Shown one piece after another: positions 1 through 5,785 of a stretch of 6,994 bases of DNA. The notes under the pieces were generated by a model that saw only the letters and a program-made list of their open reading frames with translations, had not been told where the DNA came from and ran no database searches. Both the position numbers and the translations under genes were made by a program. Within the stretch, counting starts at the first letter, position 1, and the number at the start of each line of letters is the position of its first letter. The stretch is from Bacteroidales bacterium GP3 (GTDB lineage: Bacteria; Bacteroidota; Bacteroidia; Bacteroidales; Muribaculaceae), in contig DAAK01000170.1 of assembly GCA_001701075.1 (NCBI GenBank), forward strand, positions 1-6,994, read 5' to 3'.

Positions 1-1
1 T

Positions 2-385
2 TATCAGCAGGAAGTCGGTTGGACAGCAGACAAGAACCAATTTGGTTTTTCCCTTAATTTCTCTTCTAAGGATGGTCTGCAAATTCATACCACCAAAACA
101 AATGTGAATTCCTGGGATGTGCAGTTTGTGGCATATGCCGATATCCCTACAGAAGCCGGAAAAACATATACTTTCACCTATGAAATCAAGGGATCTGAGA
201 ATGGCACAATGCACTCTAAACTCGGAGATTGGGGGTCGGGAAGCAACACCGATTTCTCCTTCACGACTGATTGGCAGGAAGTGAAAGTGGAATATAAAAG
301 TCCGATCGACAATCCGTTCCTTCTCTTGCAATGTGGCGACTTTATAGGTGATATCTACATCCGGAAAATCAACGTAGAGGAAGAA
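2..385 (+). other. First CBM4/9/22-like carbohydrate-binding module of the xylanase (N-terminus cut by the window)
   Basis: Visible residues 1-128 look like one jelly-roll module. They contain the motif NSWDVQFVAYADIP, then AGKTYTFTYEIKG, a central WGSGS loop, TTDWQEVKVEY and a closing strand DIYIRKINVEE. The order of aromatic patch, 'G-x-x-Y-x-F-x-x-x-I/V-x' strand, 'T-x-x-W-Q' strand and final I-Y strand is the usual pattern of xylan-binding CBM4/9/22 domains. Family membership is judged by eye; CBM4 and CBM22 are hard to separate this way. Confidence 0.7.
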
Positions 386-1855
386 GTCGGTGCAATGAAG
401 GTGAATGAGCAGCGCCGTTGCCTCAAGATTGAGGCTACAGCCAGACAGTCTGATGTCTGGGACAATCAGTTCTGGCTTGTCACCACGTCTCCTTTCAGCG
501 CCGGACAAAGCTACGAATTCACGGCTGAAGTAAGAGCCGACAAACCGGCGAAGGCCTCAACACAGATACACAATGATCCGGGCAACTATGTGGATTGGCA
601 AGCTTTTGGTGACATCAATTTCGGCACCGAATGGCAAACTATCACCATTTCCGGTAAATTTGCAAAGGGTGGCAAATCCATCGCTTTCAACCTTAGTGAA
701 TTGGCAGATGCCAACATCTATTACTTCGATAATCTCAGTCTTAAGATTGGAGGAGAGGAGATGTTGATCAATGGTAGTATTGAAGACGACGATGTGTCTT
801 CTTTCAAGATGAAGAAAGATAGAGGCGGAGTGATTCCTGCAGAAATAGAGCAAACAGAATTCTATCTGCAGCTCCCACAAAATACACCTCTGACAAAAGC
901 TGAGAAACTGGAAATTCTCAGTGGCGCGATGGAGAAATGGATCAAAGGCATGATGAATGCCTGTGGCGGAAAGGTCAAGGCATGGGACGTTGTCAATGAA
1001 GCTATCGGCGGCGGTGGCAACGACGGCAACGGCAACTATACCCTGCAGCACTCATCTGGCTACAATGGTGATGCCACATGGGATGTCGGTGGCGATTGTT
1101 TCTATTGGCAAGACCATATGGGAGACCTCGAATATGTGAGGACAGCAGTGAAATATGCCCGTCAATATGGCCCCGAGGATATCAAGCTTTTCATCAACGA
1201 CTATAATCTTGAGAGCGATTGGGATGGCAACATGAAACTGAAGTCACTCATCAATTGGATTAAGAAGTGGGAAGCTGACGGAGTTACATATGTAGATGGT
1301 ATAGGCACGCAGATGCACCTCTCATATTATGAGAATTCAGGCACTCTGACAAGCAAGAAGAATGCCATTACCAATATGTTCAAGCTCATGGCCGAGTCTG
1401 GAAAACTTGTCAGGGTAAGCGAGTTTGATATGGGTTACGTGAATGCAAGTGGCAAGGATGTGCCTACTTCGGAGATGACGGAAACCATGCATCAGAACAT
1501 GGCAGACTACTATGAATGGATTATTAAGGAATATTTCCGTCTGATTCCACCGGAACAACAATGGGGTATCTGCTTCTGGTGTCCTACCGACTCACCGGCT
1601 CACAGCGGATGGCGTGCAAACACTCCAGTCGGAATATGGACTCTCAATTTCTATCGTAAGCATGCATATGCTGGAGTAGTAAGAGGTCTTGGTGGAGTCG
1701 AATATACCGGAGTAGACGAGATTTCGACTGAACCGATCCAAGCTCAAAGGACAGGCATCTACACTCTCAATGGCTTCCGTTATCCCGACAATGTGAATTT
1801 CTATGATCTTCCTTCCGGCATCTATATCGTAGATGGAAAGGTGGTGAAGAAGTAA
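2..1855 (+). CDS. GH10 endo-1,4-beta-xylanase with inserted carbohydrate-binding modules, 5'-truncated by the window edge
   Basis: This secreted enzyme cleaves internal beta-1,4 bonds of xylan. The reading frame is open from base 2, so the GTG at 104 is an internal valine and not the start; 617 residues are visible. In order there are two beta-sandwich CBM4/9/22-like modules (visible residues 1-128 and 129-253), a linker, the second half of the GH10 barrel (about 290-565) and a short C-terminal tail. The acid/base is the Glu of AWDVVNEA (codon 998-1000) and the nucleophile is the Glu of VRVSEFDMGY (codon 1421-1423). Further GH10 signatures are GIGTQMHL and FWCPTDS followed by GWR. The first barrel strands must lie upstream of the window, because CBMs inserted inside the barrel are a known arrangement in Bacteroidetes GH10 enzymes. 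The two Glu are 141 residues apart, more than in compact GH10 enzymes, owing to a Gly/Asn-rich loop after the acid/base. The gene converges on the minus-strand operon. The GH10 assignment is firm; the exact specificity is inferred. Confidence 0.95.
   Translation, partial: YQQEVGWTADKNQFGFSLNFSSKDGLQIHTTKTNVNSWDVQFVAYADIPTEAGKTYTFTYEIKGSENGTMHSKLGDWGSGSNTDFSFTTDWQEVKVEYKSPIDNPFLLLQCGDFIGDIYIRKINVEEEVGAMKVNEQRRCLKIEATARQSDVWDNQFWLVTTSPFSAGQSYEFTAEVRADKPAKASTQIHNDPGNYVDWQAFGDINFGTEWQTITISGKFAKGGKSIAFNLSELADANIYYFDNLSLKIGGEEMLINGSIEDDDVSSFKMKKDRGGVIPAEIEQTEFYLQLPQNTPLTKAEKLEILSGAMEKWIKGMMNACGGKVKAWDVVNEAIGGGGNDGNGNYTLQHSSGYNGDATWDVGGDCFYWQDHMGDLEYVRTAVKYARQYGPEDIKLFINDYNLESDWDGNMKLKSLINWIKKWEADGVTYVDGIGTQMHLSYYENSGTLTSKKNAITNMFKLMAESGKLVRVSEFDMGYVNASGKDVPTSEMTETMHQNMADYYEWIIKEYFRLIPPEQQWGICFWCPTDSPAHSGWRANTPVGIWTLNFYRKHAYAGVVRGLGGVEYTGVDEISTEPIQAQRTGIYTLNGFRYPDNVNFYDLPSGIYIVDGKVVKK
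386..760 (+). other. Second CBM4/9/22-like carbohydrate-binding module of the xylanase
   Basis: Visible residues 129-253 repeat the pattern of the preceding module: RRCLKIEATA, VWDNQFWLVTTSPF, AGQSYEFTAEVRAD, a QIHNDPGNYVDW loop, GTEWQTITISGKF, KSIAFNLSE and IYYFDNLSLKI. The WDNQF motif and the YYFDNLS ending are typical of CBM4_9-type modules that sit inside Bacteroidetes GH10 enzymes. The lead-in is short: the usual opening strand (of the 'LLxNGDFE' type) is not seen before RRCLKIEA, whereas a similar string appears after the module (see the next entry). Confidence 0.75.
761..853 (+). other. Isolated CBM opening-strand-like segment between the second CBM and the GH10 half-barrel
   Basis: Codons 761-853 encode a segment containing MLINGSIEDDDVSSF and GGVIPAEIEQ. 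It resembles the first strand of a Bacteroidetes CBM of the 'NGDMEGDDVSSF' type, yet no further module follows. The chain passes within about 12 residues into the GH10 helix beginning PLTKAEKLEIL. It may be the relic of a third module lost by in-frame deletion, a strand that completes the second module (a permuted fold), or an ordinary linker. This is a reading by eye. Confidence 0.4.
1751..1852 (+). other. C-terminal tail resembling a type IX secretion sorting signal
   Basis: The last 34 residues have the form TGIYTLNGFRY, a short variable stretch, LPSGIYIVDGK, and a final VVKK. The pairing of 'IYxLNG' with 'LPxGIYIV-GK' and a basic end is the shape of the last strands of Por/type A C-terminal sorting domains in Bacteroidetes, which send proteins through the type IX system to the surface. 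It is shorter than the usual domain of about 70-80 residues. Short tails like this are frequent in gut and rumen Bacteroidales, and whether they all act in secretion is less certain. Confidence 0.55.
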
Positions 1856-1856
1856 T

Positions 1857-1881
1857 TCAATTTTCGCTTAGCGAAAATTGA
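1857..1881. repeat. Perfect 11-bp hairpin just after the xylanase stop
   Basis: Arms 1857-1867 and 1871-1881 pair without mismatch around the loop TTA. It starts one base after the xylanase stop codon and no T-run follows on the plus strand, so it looks more like a 3'-end stabilising stem or a dispersed palindrome than a terminator. Confidence 0.7.
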
Positions 1882-1902
1882 GGTTATGGGGTTATAGGGT
1901 TA
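1882..1902 (+). repeat. Short G-rich direct repeat of GGGTTAT type
   Basis: About two and a half imperfect copies of GGGTTAT(A/G) lie between the hairpin and the terminator (GGTTATG, GGGTTATA, GGGTTA). I know of no function for it. Confidence 0.5.
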
Positions 1903-1940
1903 AAAATAAAAAAGCTTGCAAACGCAAGCTTTTTTATTTT
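1903..1940. terminator. Bidirectional Rho-independent terminator between convergent genes
   Basis: A perfect 17-bp inverted repeat (arms 1903-1919 and 1924-1940) surrounds the loop AAAC. The core stem is GCTTGC/GCAAGC, and the outer stem is A-rich on the left and T-rich on the right, so each strand ends in a T-run after the core stem. It therefore suits both the xylanase (+) and the GH35 gene (-), whose stop codons lie on either side. Confidence 0.88.
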
Positions 1941-1941
1941 C

Positions 1942-1974
1942 GACAACGATGACAACGATGACAACGATGACAAC
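1942..1974. repeat. 9-bp tandem repeat GACAACGAT, 3 copies plus a partial fourth
   Basis: Exact copies occupy 1942-1950, 1951-1959 and 1960-1968, followed by GACAAC at 1969-1974. The array lies between the terminator and the stop codon of the GH35 gene, so it would be in the 3' untranslated part of that mRNA. The copies are identical, which points to recent slippage. The unit is a multiple of three, but the array is outside the gene. Confidence 0.9.
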
Positions 1975-1976
1975 TC

Positions 1977-3575
1977 TTAATACCGATAAAGCCGCACATG
2001 GAGGGCCTTGTAATCGTCGACGCCGATGCGGACGTGGCGTCCTTGATGCGTCTCGTCGCCGTTAAGTCGCCTGACAACACGGAATGTGCCATCAGGATTA
2101 ATGTCAACTTCATCACAGCTCAGAATGCCAATCCTTTCTTTACCTTTCCATGAGTTTTCCTTTGACTCTTCTCCTGAAAGCATGAATCCATCTTCACCAA
2201 GCTTCTTTTCGGTGGATGTTTCGGCTACTGACTCCCACTTCACGACAATGCCGGTGCCAGCTATCAGGTATTCGTCTTTAGCAAGCTTGATGACCATCCC
2301 ACCTCCGTCGGGCCAAATGCTTCCGTCGGTGGCGCGGCTATCCCATGGAAGTGTGAAAAAGTGAGAAGAAATGGTCTTTAAACCATCAGATTCCACAACC
2401 CTTGACTCTTTTGCATTACTTCCATCGAAAAGCAAACCGTAGCTGTCATATTTTTTATTGCAGTATGGCTTGAGCTTCTCAAGAAGAGAATAAGCCTCTC
2501 TGAGTCTTTTCGCCTCCTCCTTGGAGGCGTTTTCTATTGAGAATGGACTGAATCCGATTGCATTATGCTCGCCAATGGCGTAGAAGGCATGTGTGCCACT
2601 ATTGGCAGATCTTCTGATTTCTGGAATGAAAAGTGGATTCTCAGGGAAATCAAATTGCTGAAACCATGGTGCGAATGGAGGATCATAGAGATCAGGAGAA
2701 ATGAAATCGACAGAGGGTGCTCCTGTTTTCCATATGTTTCCCAACCGTGCAATAGGCCCAGCAGAGGGATACTGTCCTGGACGGCGTCCTCTGCTATCGA
2801 GAGCCGCATTTACATAGAGGGGAGTTGAAGGAAGTTTCTCACGCGCAACCTTTGCTAACTGCTCAACATACTGCGCATAGTTCCAAGCCATAAACATTTC
2901 ATCGGCATAATCCTGCTCCTCGGCAAGGTCAGTCCAAGGACTTCCTGCCTTGACCTTGAGTTTACGTGCCAATGGCTCGGGGACTCCTTTAGAATATTCA
3001 TTATCGACAAGTTTGGAATGATCGCGTGCTGACTCAAGCATCCCGATCTCATTTTCAATCTGTATCATAGCGACGGTGCTGTTCTTATCCGTCGCCTTAA
3101 GATGATCAAGCATTGCATTGAATGCTTTCAGATCTGAACTGAGAACTTCATCGCTGAAAGCACTTAGTATCTCAAGAGGTTTCCCTTGCTCAGTCACTGC
3201 CCTTGGAAAACGCTTGACATCTGTCTTTACCCATGAGGGGGCATAGCAGCTCATGGAGTTTTTCCATGCTCCAAACCAGAGCAGAACGAGTTTGAGGTCG
3301 TTTTCTTCAGCTGTAGCAATGGCTTCGTCAAGAAGAGAGAAATCAAAATTACCCTCTGTTGGCTCCATGAGTTCCCAGTAGACTGGCATGAGAACAGTGT
3401 TGAGACCCATATCCTTGAGCTGCGGGAAGATAGTTCGTATGTCTTCTTTAGAAGAGGCAGAGGAATTGCCGAGTTCGCCTCCCAGGATCAGATAGTCGGG
3501 AACGCGTGTATTCTTAGCACTTAATATATTTATTGATGCTGCTAATAAAAGAAATATAATAGAGTATTTTTTCAT
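1977..3575 (-). CDS. GH35-type beta-galactosidase with C-terminal DUF5597 domain, exported
   Basis: This 532-residue enzyme is predicted to release a terminal beta-linked sugar, probably galactose, from hemicellulose fragments in the periplasm. A signal peptide (MKKYSIIFLLLAAS... with likely cleavage after about residue 20) precedes a GH35-like barrel (about 25-375) and a beta-rich DUF5597 domain (about 380-532, ending VRLYRY). The acid/base is probably Glu176 in MIQIENEIG, and the nucleophile probably Glu319 in LFIPEIRRS. Length and ending fit a complete member. The ATG at 3575 overlaps the TGA of the GH67 gene as ATGA, so translation is probably coupled. Arg and Gly codons such as AGA and GGA are common, unlike in xylA. 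The galactosidase specificity is a family-level inference; the substrate may be galactose attached to glucuronic acid or xylose in xylan. No lipobox Cys is seen. Confidence 0.88.
   Translation of the reverse strand: MKKYSIIFLLLAASINILSAKNTRVPDYLILGGELGNSSASSKEDIRTIFPQLKDMGLNTVLMPVYWELMEPTEGNFDFSLLDEAIATAEENDLKLVLLWFGAWKNSMSCYAPSWVKTDVKRFPRAVTEQGKPLEILSAFSDEVLSSDLKAFNAMLDHLKATDKNSTVAMIQIENEIGMLESARDHSKLVDNEYSKGVPEPLARKLKVKAGSPWTDLAEEQDYADEMFMAWNYAQYVEQLAKVAREKLPSTPLYVNAALDSRGRRPGQYPSAGPIARLGNIWKTGAPSVDFISPDLYDPPFAPWFQQFDFPENPLFIPEIRRSANSGTHAFYAIGEHNAIGFSPFSIENASKEEAKRLREAYSLLEKLKPYCNKKYDSYGLLFDGSNAKESRVVESDGLKTISSHFFTLPWDSRATDGSIWPDGGGMVIKLAKDEYLIAGTGIVVKWESVAETSTEKKLGEDGFMLSGEESKENSWKGKERIGILSCDEVDINPDGTFRVVRRLNGDETHQGRHVRIGVDDYKALHVRLYRY
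3572..3575 (-). other. ATGA stop-start overlap of the GH67 and GH35 genes
   Basis: On the minus strand the ATG of the GH35 gene (3575-3573) shares two bases with the TGA of the GH67 gene (3574-3572). This is the classic overlap for translational coupling. The sequence before it (AAAGTGAG) is only a weak ribosome binding site, which fits reinitiation. Confidence 0.9.
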
Positions 3576-5581
3576 CTCACTTTATCTAAAAGTTTCTTTG
3601 AGGGGTTAGTATAGTTGTCGATGCCGAGTTCAACGGGAATCATATCTTCAAGGGTATGCATGGAAAGCTTATTCGGTTTAAGGTCAGCCTTACTGCCGAA
3701 ATATTCAAGGCATCCATCCCTCCACCATATTGCATCCTTGTGTTGGGTCAAAAGACGTGATTCGATGTCCGTGTAGATTTCAGGGTCTGTGCAACCTTCA
3801 AGATTTTGCCATGTCTCGCGCATTTCAACCACTCCGTCTACTCCTGCATCATAATGGCGGTTGAGTGCTTCCCATACTGTCTCACCGGAAGGCAGACGAT
3901 AGTCCCAACCGAGATGATGAAACCACAGAAGGTATTTCTCCGGGCAAGTGGTCGGATTTTCCAACATCTCACTGAAAGGGGAGGGGTATTGGGCCGTGGC
4001 ACCGCTTCCGGTGGCAATCGTCCTATCAAAACCTATCCCTTTTGCATCAGCCTTATGATAATAGCTCGGCAACCAGTCAGGACGAGCACCGGGTATCTCA
4101 CACCAAGGCTGCGGACCATAGTGATGTCCCCATGCAAATTGATGATGCAGTCCAATAGGCATCATATAGTCTACGACATGTTCGCGGCTATCACACATCA
4201 TCTTTTTAAATGCTGGCATTTGCTTTTCATCTAATGAAATCCAAGGTGTCATTTCAGCCCACTCTTCCACAATCTCATCAGAGTTGAGTTCCGGATTCCA
4301 AGCAAGACGGCCGAATGCATACCAGTTGGCTTGCGCAAGAGGATGTCCGGTCAGGTTTTCATTGTCGCCAATATTTGCAACTCCAGCAATTCCTTTGACA
4401 TTATCTTGCGGAGCTTCTTCGAAGAATTCCTCCCACATTGGAGCAAGATATGCGAGATGGTTGGCATGGCCGAGATACTCCTGAGTGATCTGGAGTTCGG
4501 CCATAAGAGGAGTCTTGGTCATACCTGCAAAGAGTGGACTATAGGGCTCACGCGGTTGAAAATCCACGGGCCCATTCTTTACCTGCACCAAAACATTATC
4601 GTCGAATTTCCCGTCAAGTGGATTGAACTCTACATAAGCTTGTTTGGCTCTATCAGGATCGGATGGAGAGTAAACAAAAGCACGCCACATCACAATGCCG
4701 CCGAACGGTTTCAGCGCCCTTGCAAGCATATTAGCTCCTTCGGCATGTGTGCGTCCAAAGTCGCAAGGCCCCGGCTGTCCCTCGCTGTTGGCTTTAACAA
4801 GAAATCCACCGAAATCCGGAATCAGAGCATAGATTTCCTTTGCCTTATCCTTCCACCATTTTGCAACATCCTTATTGAGAGGATCTGCAGTCGCTATCCC
4901 TCCGATTACGCTTGGAGAAGCAAAATTTACTGAGAGATAAACCTTAATTCCATATGGCCGGAGAATATCAGCAATTTCAGCCACTCTTTTCAGTTTATCA
5001 TTATCAAGCATATTTGGAGAGGCGTTGACATTGTTGAGCACTGTGCCGTTGATGCCTACCATAGCATTGGCAAGTGCATATTTATTATACAATGCCTTTT
5101 GCTCATCAGAAAGTGGACCTTCCCAGTTCCAGATGCTTTTCCCGGCATAGCCTCTTTCGATGGTGCCGTCAAGATTATCCCAATGGTTCAGGACTCTAAC
5201 ATCATGCTTGGGAGAATCAGTGCGGTCATAGCCAGATTCAGGACGATATAGTGACAGAGCGCCATAAAGGAGACCTTGGCCTGATGGAGAAGTGATGGTC
5301 AATGAATGGTTGAGACTGTCAACGGATATGGAGTAGGCTTCCTTGTTGTTGAAACCCTGTTTTTTTTCTATCAGTTTTATAGTTTTGAAATAATCATCGG
5401 GAGAGGATTGGGAGAGAATGGATGCAGCGTTAATTGCAATCGGATTTTTGCCTTTGTATTCCACGTGGCAAGAAGCGTCATTGGCAGTCGGGAGCCAAAG
5501 CTGGGAATCGCTGCGCTCTGCAAAGGCTGAAATATAGGTGATAGCTATAAGGGAAAACAGTATAATACGAGACATAAGCAT
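3572..5581 (-). CDS. GH67 alpha-glucuronidase (xylan alpha-1,2-glucuronosidase), exported
   Basis: This 669-residue enzyme removes (4-O-methyl)glucuronic acid from the non-reducing terminal xylose of aldouronic acids made by xylanases. A signal peptide (about residues 1-21, hydrophobic core IILFSLIAITYISA) suggests the periplasm. An N-terminal beta domain (about 25-125) precedes the barrel (about 126-470) and a helical C-terminal domain with HHLGWDYRLPSGETVWEAL. The acid is Glu267 (KANSEGQPGP); the base pair is Asp340 (GPVDFQPREP) and Glu368 (QITQEYLGH). Their spacings of 73 and 28 residues equal those of Glu292, Asp365 and Glu393 in the Cellvibrio japonicus enzyme, as I recall that numbering. 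All are present, so it should be active. The ATG at 5581 is preferred over the ATG at 5575 because a GAGAGG lies 6 bases before it. It lies downstream of xylA and overlaps the GH35 gene. Confidence 0.97.
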   Translation of the reverse strand: MLMSRIILFSLIAITYISAFAERSDSQLWLPTANDASCHVEYKGKNPIAINAASILSQSSPDDYFKTIKLIEKKQGFNNKEAYSISVDSLNHSLTITSPSGQGLLYGALSLYRPESGYDRTDSPKHDVRVLNHWDNLDGTIERGYAGKSIWNWEGPLSDEQKALYNKYALANAMVGINGTVLNNVNASPNMLDNDKLKRVAEIADILRPYGIKVYLSVNFASPSVIGGIATADPLNKDVAKWWKDKAKEIYALIPDFGGFLVKANSEGQPGPCDFGRTHAEGANMLARALKPFGGIVMWRAFVYSPSDPDRAKQAYVEFNPLDGKFDDNVLVQVKNGPVDFQPREPYSPLFAGMTKTPLMAELQITQEYLGHANHLAYLAPMWEEFFEEAPQDNVKGIAGVANIGDNENLTGHPLAQANWYAFGRLAWNPELNSDEIVEEWAEMTPWISLDEKQMPAFKKMMCDSREHVVDYMMPIGLHHQFAWGHHYGPQPWCEIPGARPDWLPSYYHKADAKGIGFDRTIATGSGATAQYPSPFSEMLENPTTCPEKYLLWFHHLGWDYRLPSGETVWEALNRHYDAGVDGVVEMRETWQNLEGCTDPEIYTDIESRLLTQHKDAIWWRDGCLEYFGSKADLKPNKLSMHTLEDMIPVELGIDNYTNPSKKLLDKVR

Positions 5582-5586
5582 AAAGC

Positions 5587-5599
5587 GCCTCTCGGAGGC
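5587..5599. repeat. Hairpin 1 upstream of GH67 (overlaps its ribosome binding site)
   Basis: The sequence GCCTC-TCG-GAGGC is a perfect 5-bp inverted repeat. On the GH67 mRNA it reads GCCTC-CGA-GAGGC and would pair most of the GAGAGG ribosome binding site. Confidence 0.65.
5588..5593 (-). promoter_or_regulatory. Likely ribosome binding site GAGAGG of the GH67 gene
   Basis: GAGAGG on the minus strand lies 6 bases before the ATG at 5581 and 12 bases before the alternative ATG at 5575, so it favours the first. Bacteroidales depend only weakly on Shine-Dalgarno pairing. The site forms one arm and part of the loop of the hairpin at 5587-5599. Confidence 0.5.
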
Positions 5600-5620
5600 T
5601 ATTTGATGTTTAGGTTATAT

Positions 5621-5640
5621 CCTCAGGTTGAAACCTGAGG
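5621..5640. repeat. Hairpin 2 upstream of GH67
   Basis: CCTCAGGTT and AACCTGAGG (5621-5629 and 5632-5640) form a perfect 9-bp inverted repeat with a two-base centre, so the real RNA loop would open at least one pair. Confidence 0.75.
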
Positions 5641-5655
5641 TTTCTGCATTATTAT

Positions 5656-5670
5656 GAGGTCTCCGACCTC
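5656..5670. repeat. Hairpin 3 upstream of GH67
   Basis: GAGGTC-TCC-GACCTC is a perfect 6-bp inverted repeat with a three-base loop. Like hairpins 1 and 2, its arms are built from GAGG/CCTC strings. Confidence 0.65.
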
Positions 5671-5684
5671 TTATAATTGAGAAA

Positions 5685-5711
5685 TGGGAAGGCAGGATTT
5701 CTGCCTTCCCA
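5685..5711. terminator. Hairpin 4, possible (attenuating) terminator downstream of xylA
   Basis: The arms 5685-5695 and 5701-5711 pair perfectly over 11 bp around the loop GATTT. It lies about 75 bases after the xylA stop in the direction of transcription. The stem is strong, but on the minus strand it is followed only by ATTTCTCAATT and not a clean T-run, so it may be a partial terminator or an RNA-processing/stability stem separating xylA from GH67. Confidence 0.5.
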
Positions 5712-5745
5712 AGCAATTTGTCGATTACTTAATGATTTAAATAAA

Positions 5746-5774
5746 TTAATAATTTATCATTAATAATTTATCAT
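5746..5774. repeat. AT-rich 14-bp tandem repeat after xylA
   Basis: TTAATAATTTATCA occurs twice in tandem with a 14-bp period (starting at 5746 and 5760). A shorter echo, TTATCAT, follows at 5775-5781, directly after the xylA stop codon in transcript order. AT-rich ATGATAAAT-type repeats are frequent between genes in Bacteroidales. No function is apparent. Confidence 0.8.
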
Positions 5775-5785
5775 TTATCATTGGA

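Noticed and set aside
761..890. Frameshift or assembly error at the CBM-GH10 junction
   Set aside because: One frame stays open and protein-like throughout and reaches the GH10 motifs without a break, so an in-frame change in module layout is more likely than an error.
557..1051. Open frame of 164 codons on the minus strand
   Set aside because: It lies wholly opposite the xylanase gene, in sequence encoding clear CBM and GH10 motifs, and its translation resembles no family I know.
104..1855. GTG at 104 as the xylanase start codon
   Set aside because: The frame is open back to base 2 and the upstream codons continue the first CBM, so 104 is an internal valine.
1903..1940. Long inverted repeat as the end of a mobile element
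   Set aside because: The two arms are separated by only four bases and lie between two converging stop codons, and there is no transposase; a terminator explains it fully.
3806..4234. Open frame of 142 codons on the plus strand
   Set aside because: It is antisense to the conserved C-terminal domain of GH67 and shows no known domain or convincing start.
4331..4933. Open frame of 200 codons on the plus strand
   Set aside because: It is antisense to the GH67 active-site region, whose residues and spacings are conserved; its product is not protein-like in composition and has no recognisable motif.
5587..5711. Hairpin series as a CRISPR array
   Set aside because: The palindromes differ in sequence and length, have irregular spacing and no constant repeat-spacer pattern, and no cas genes are nearby.
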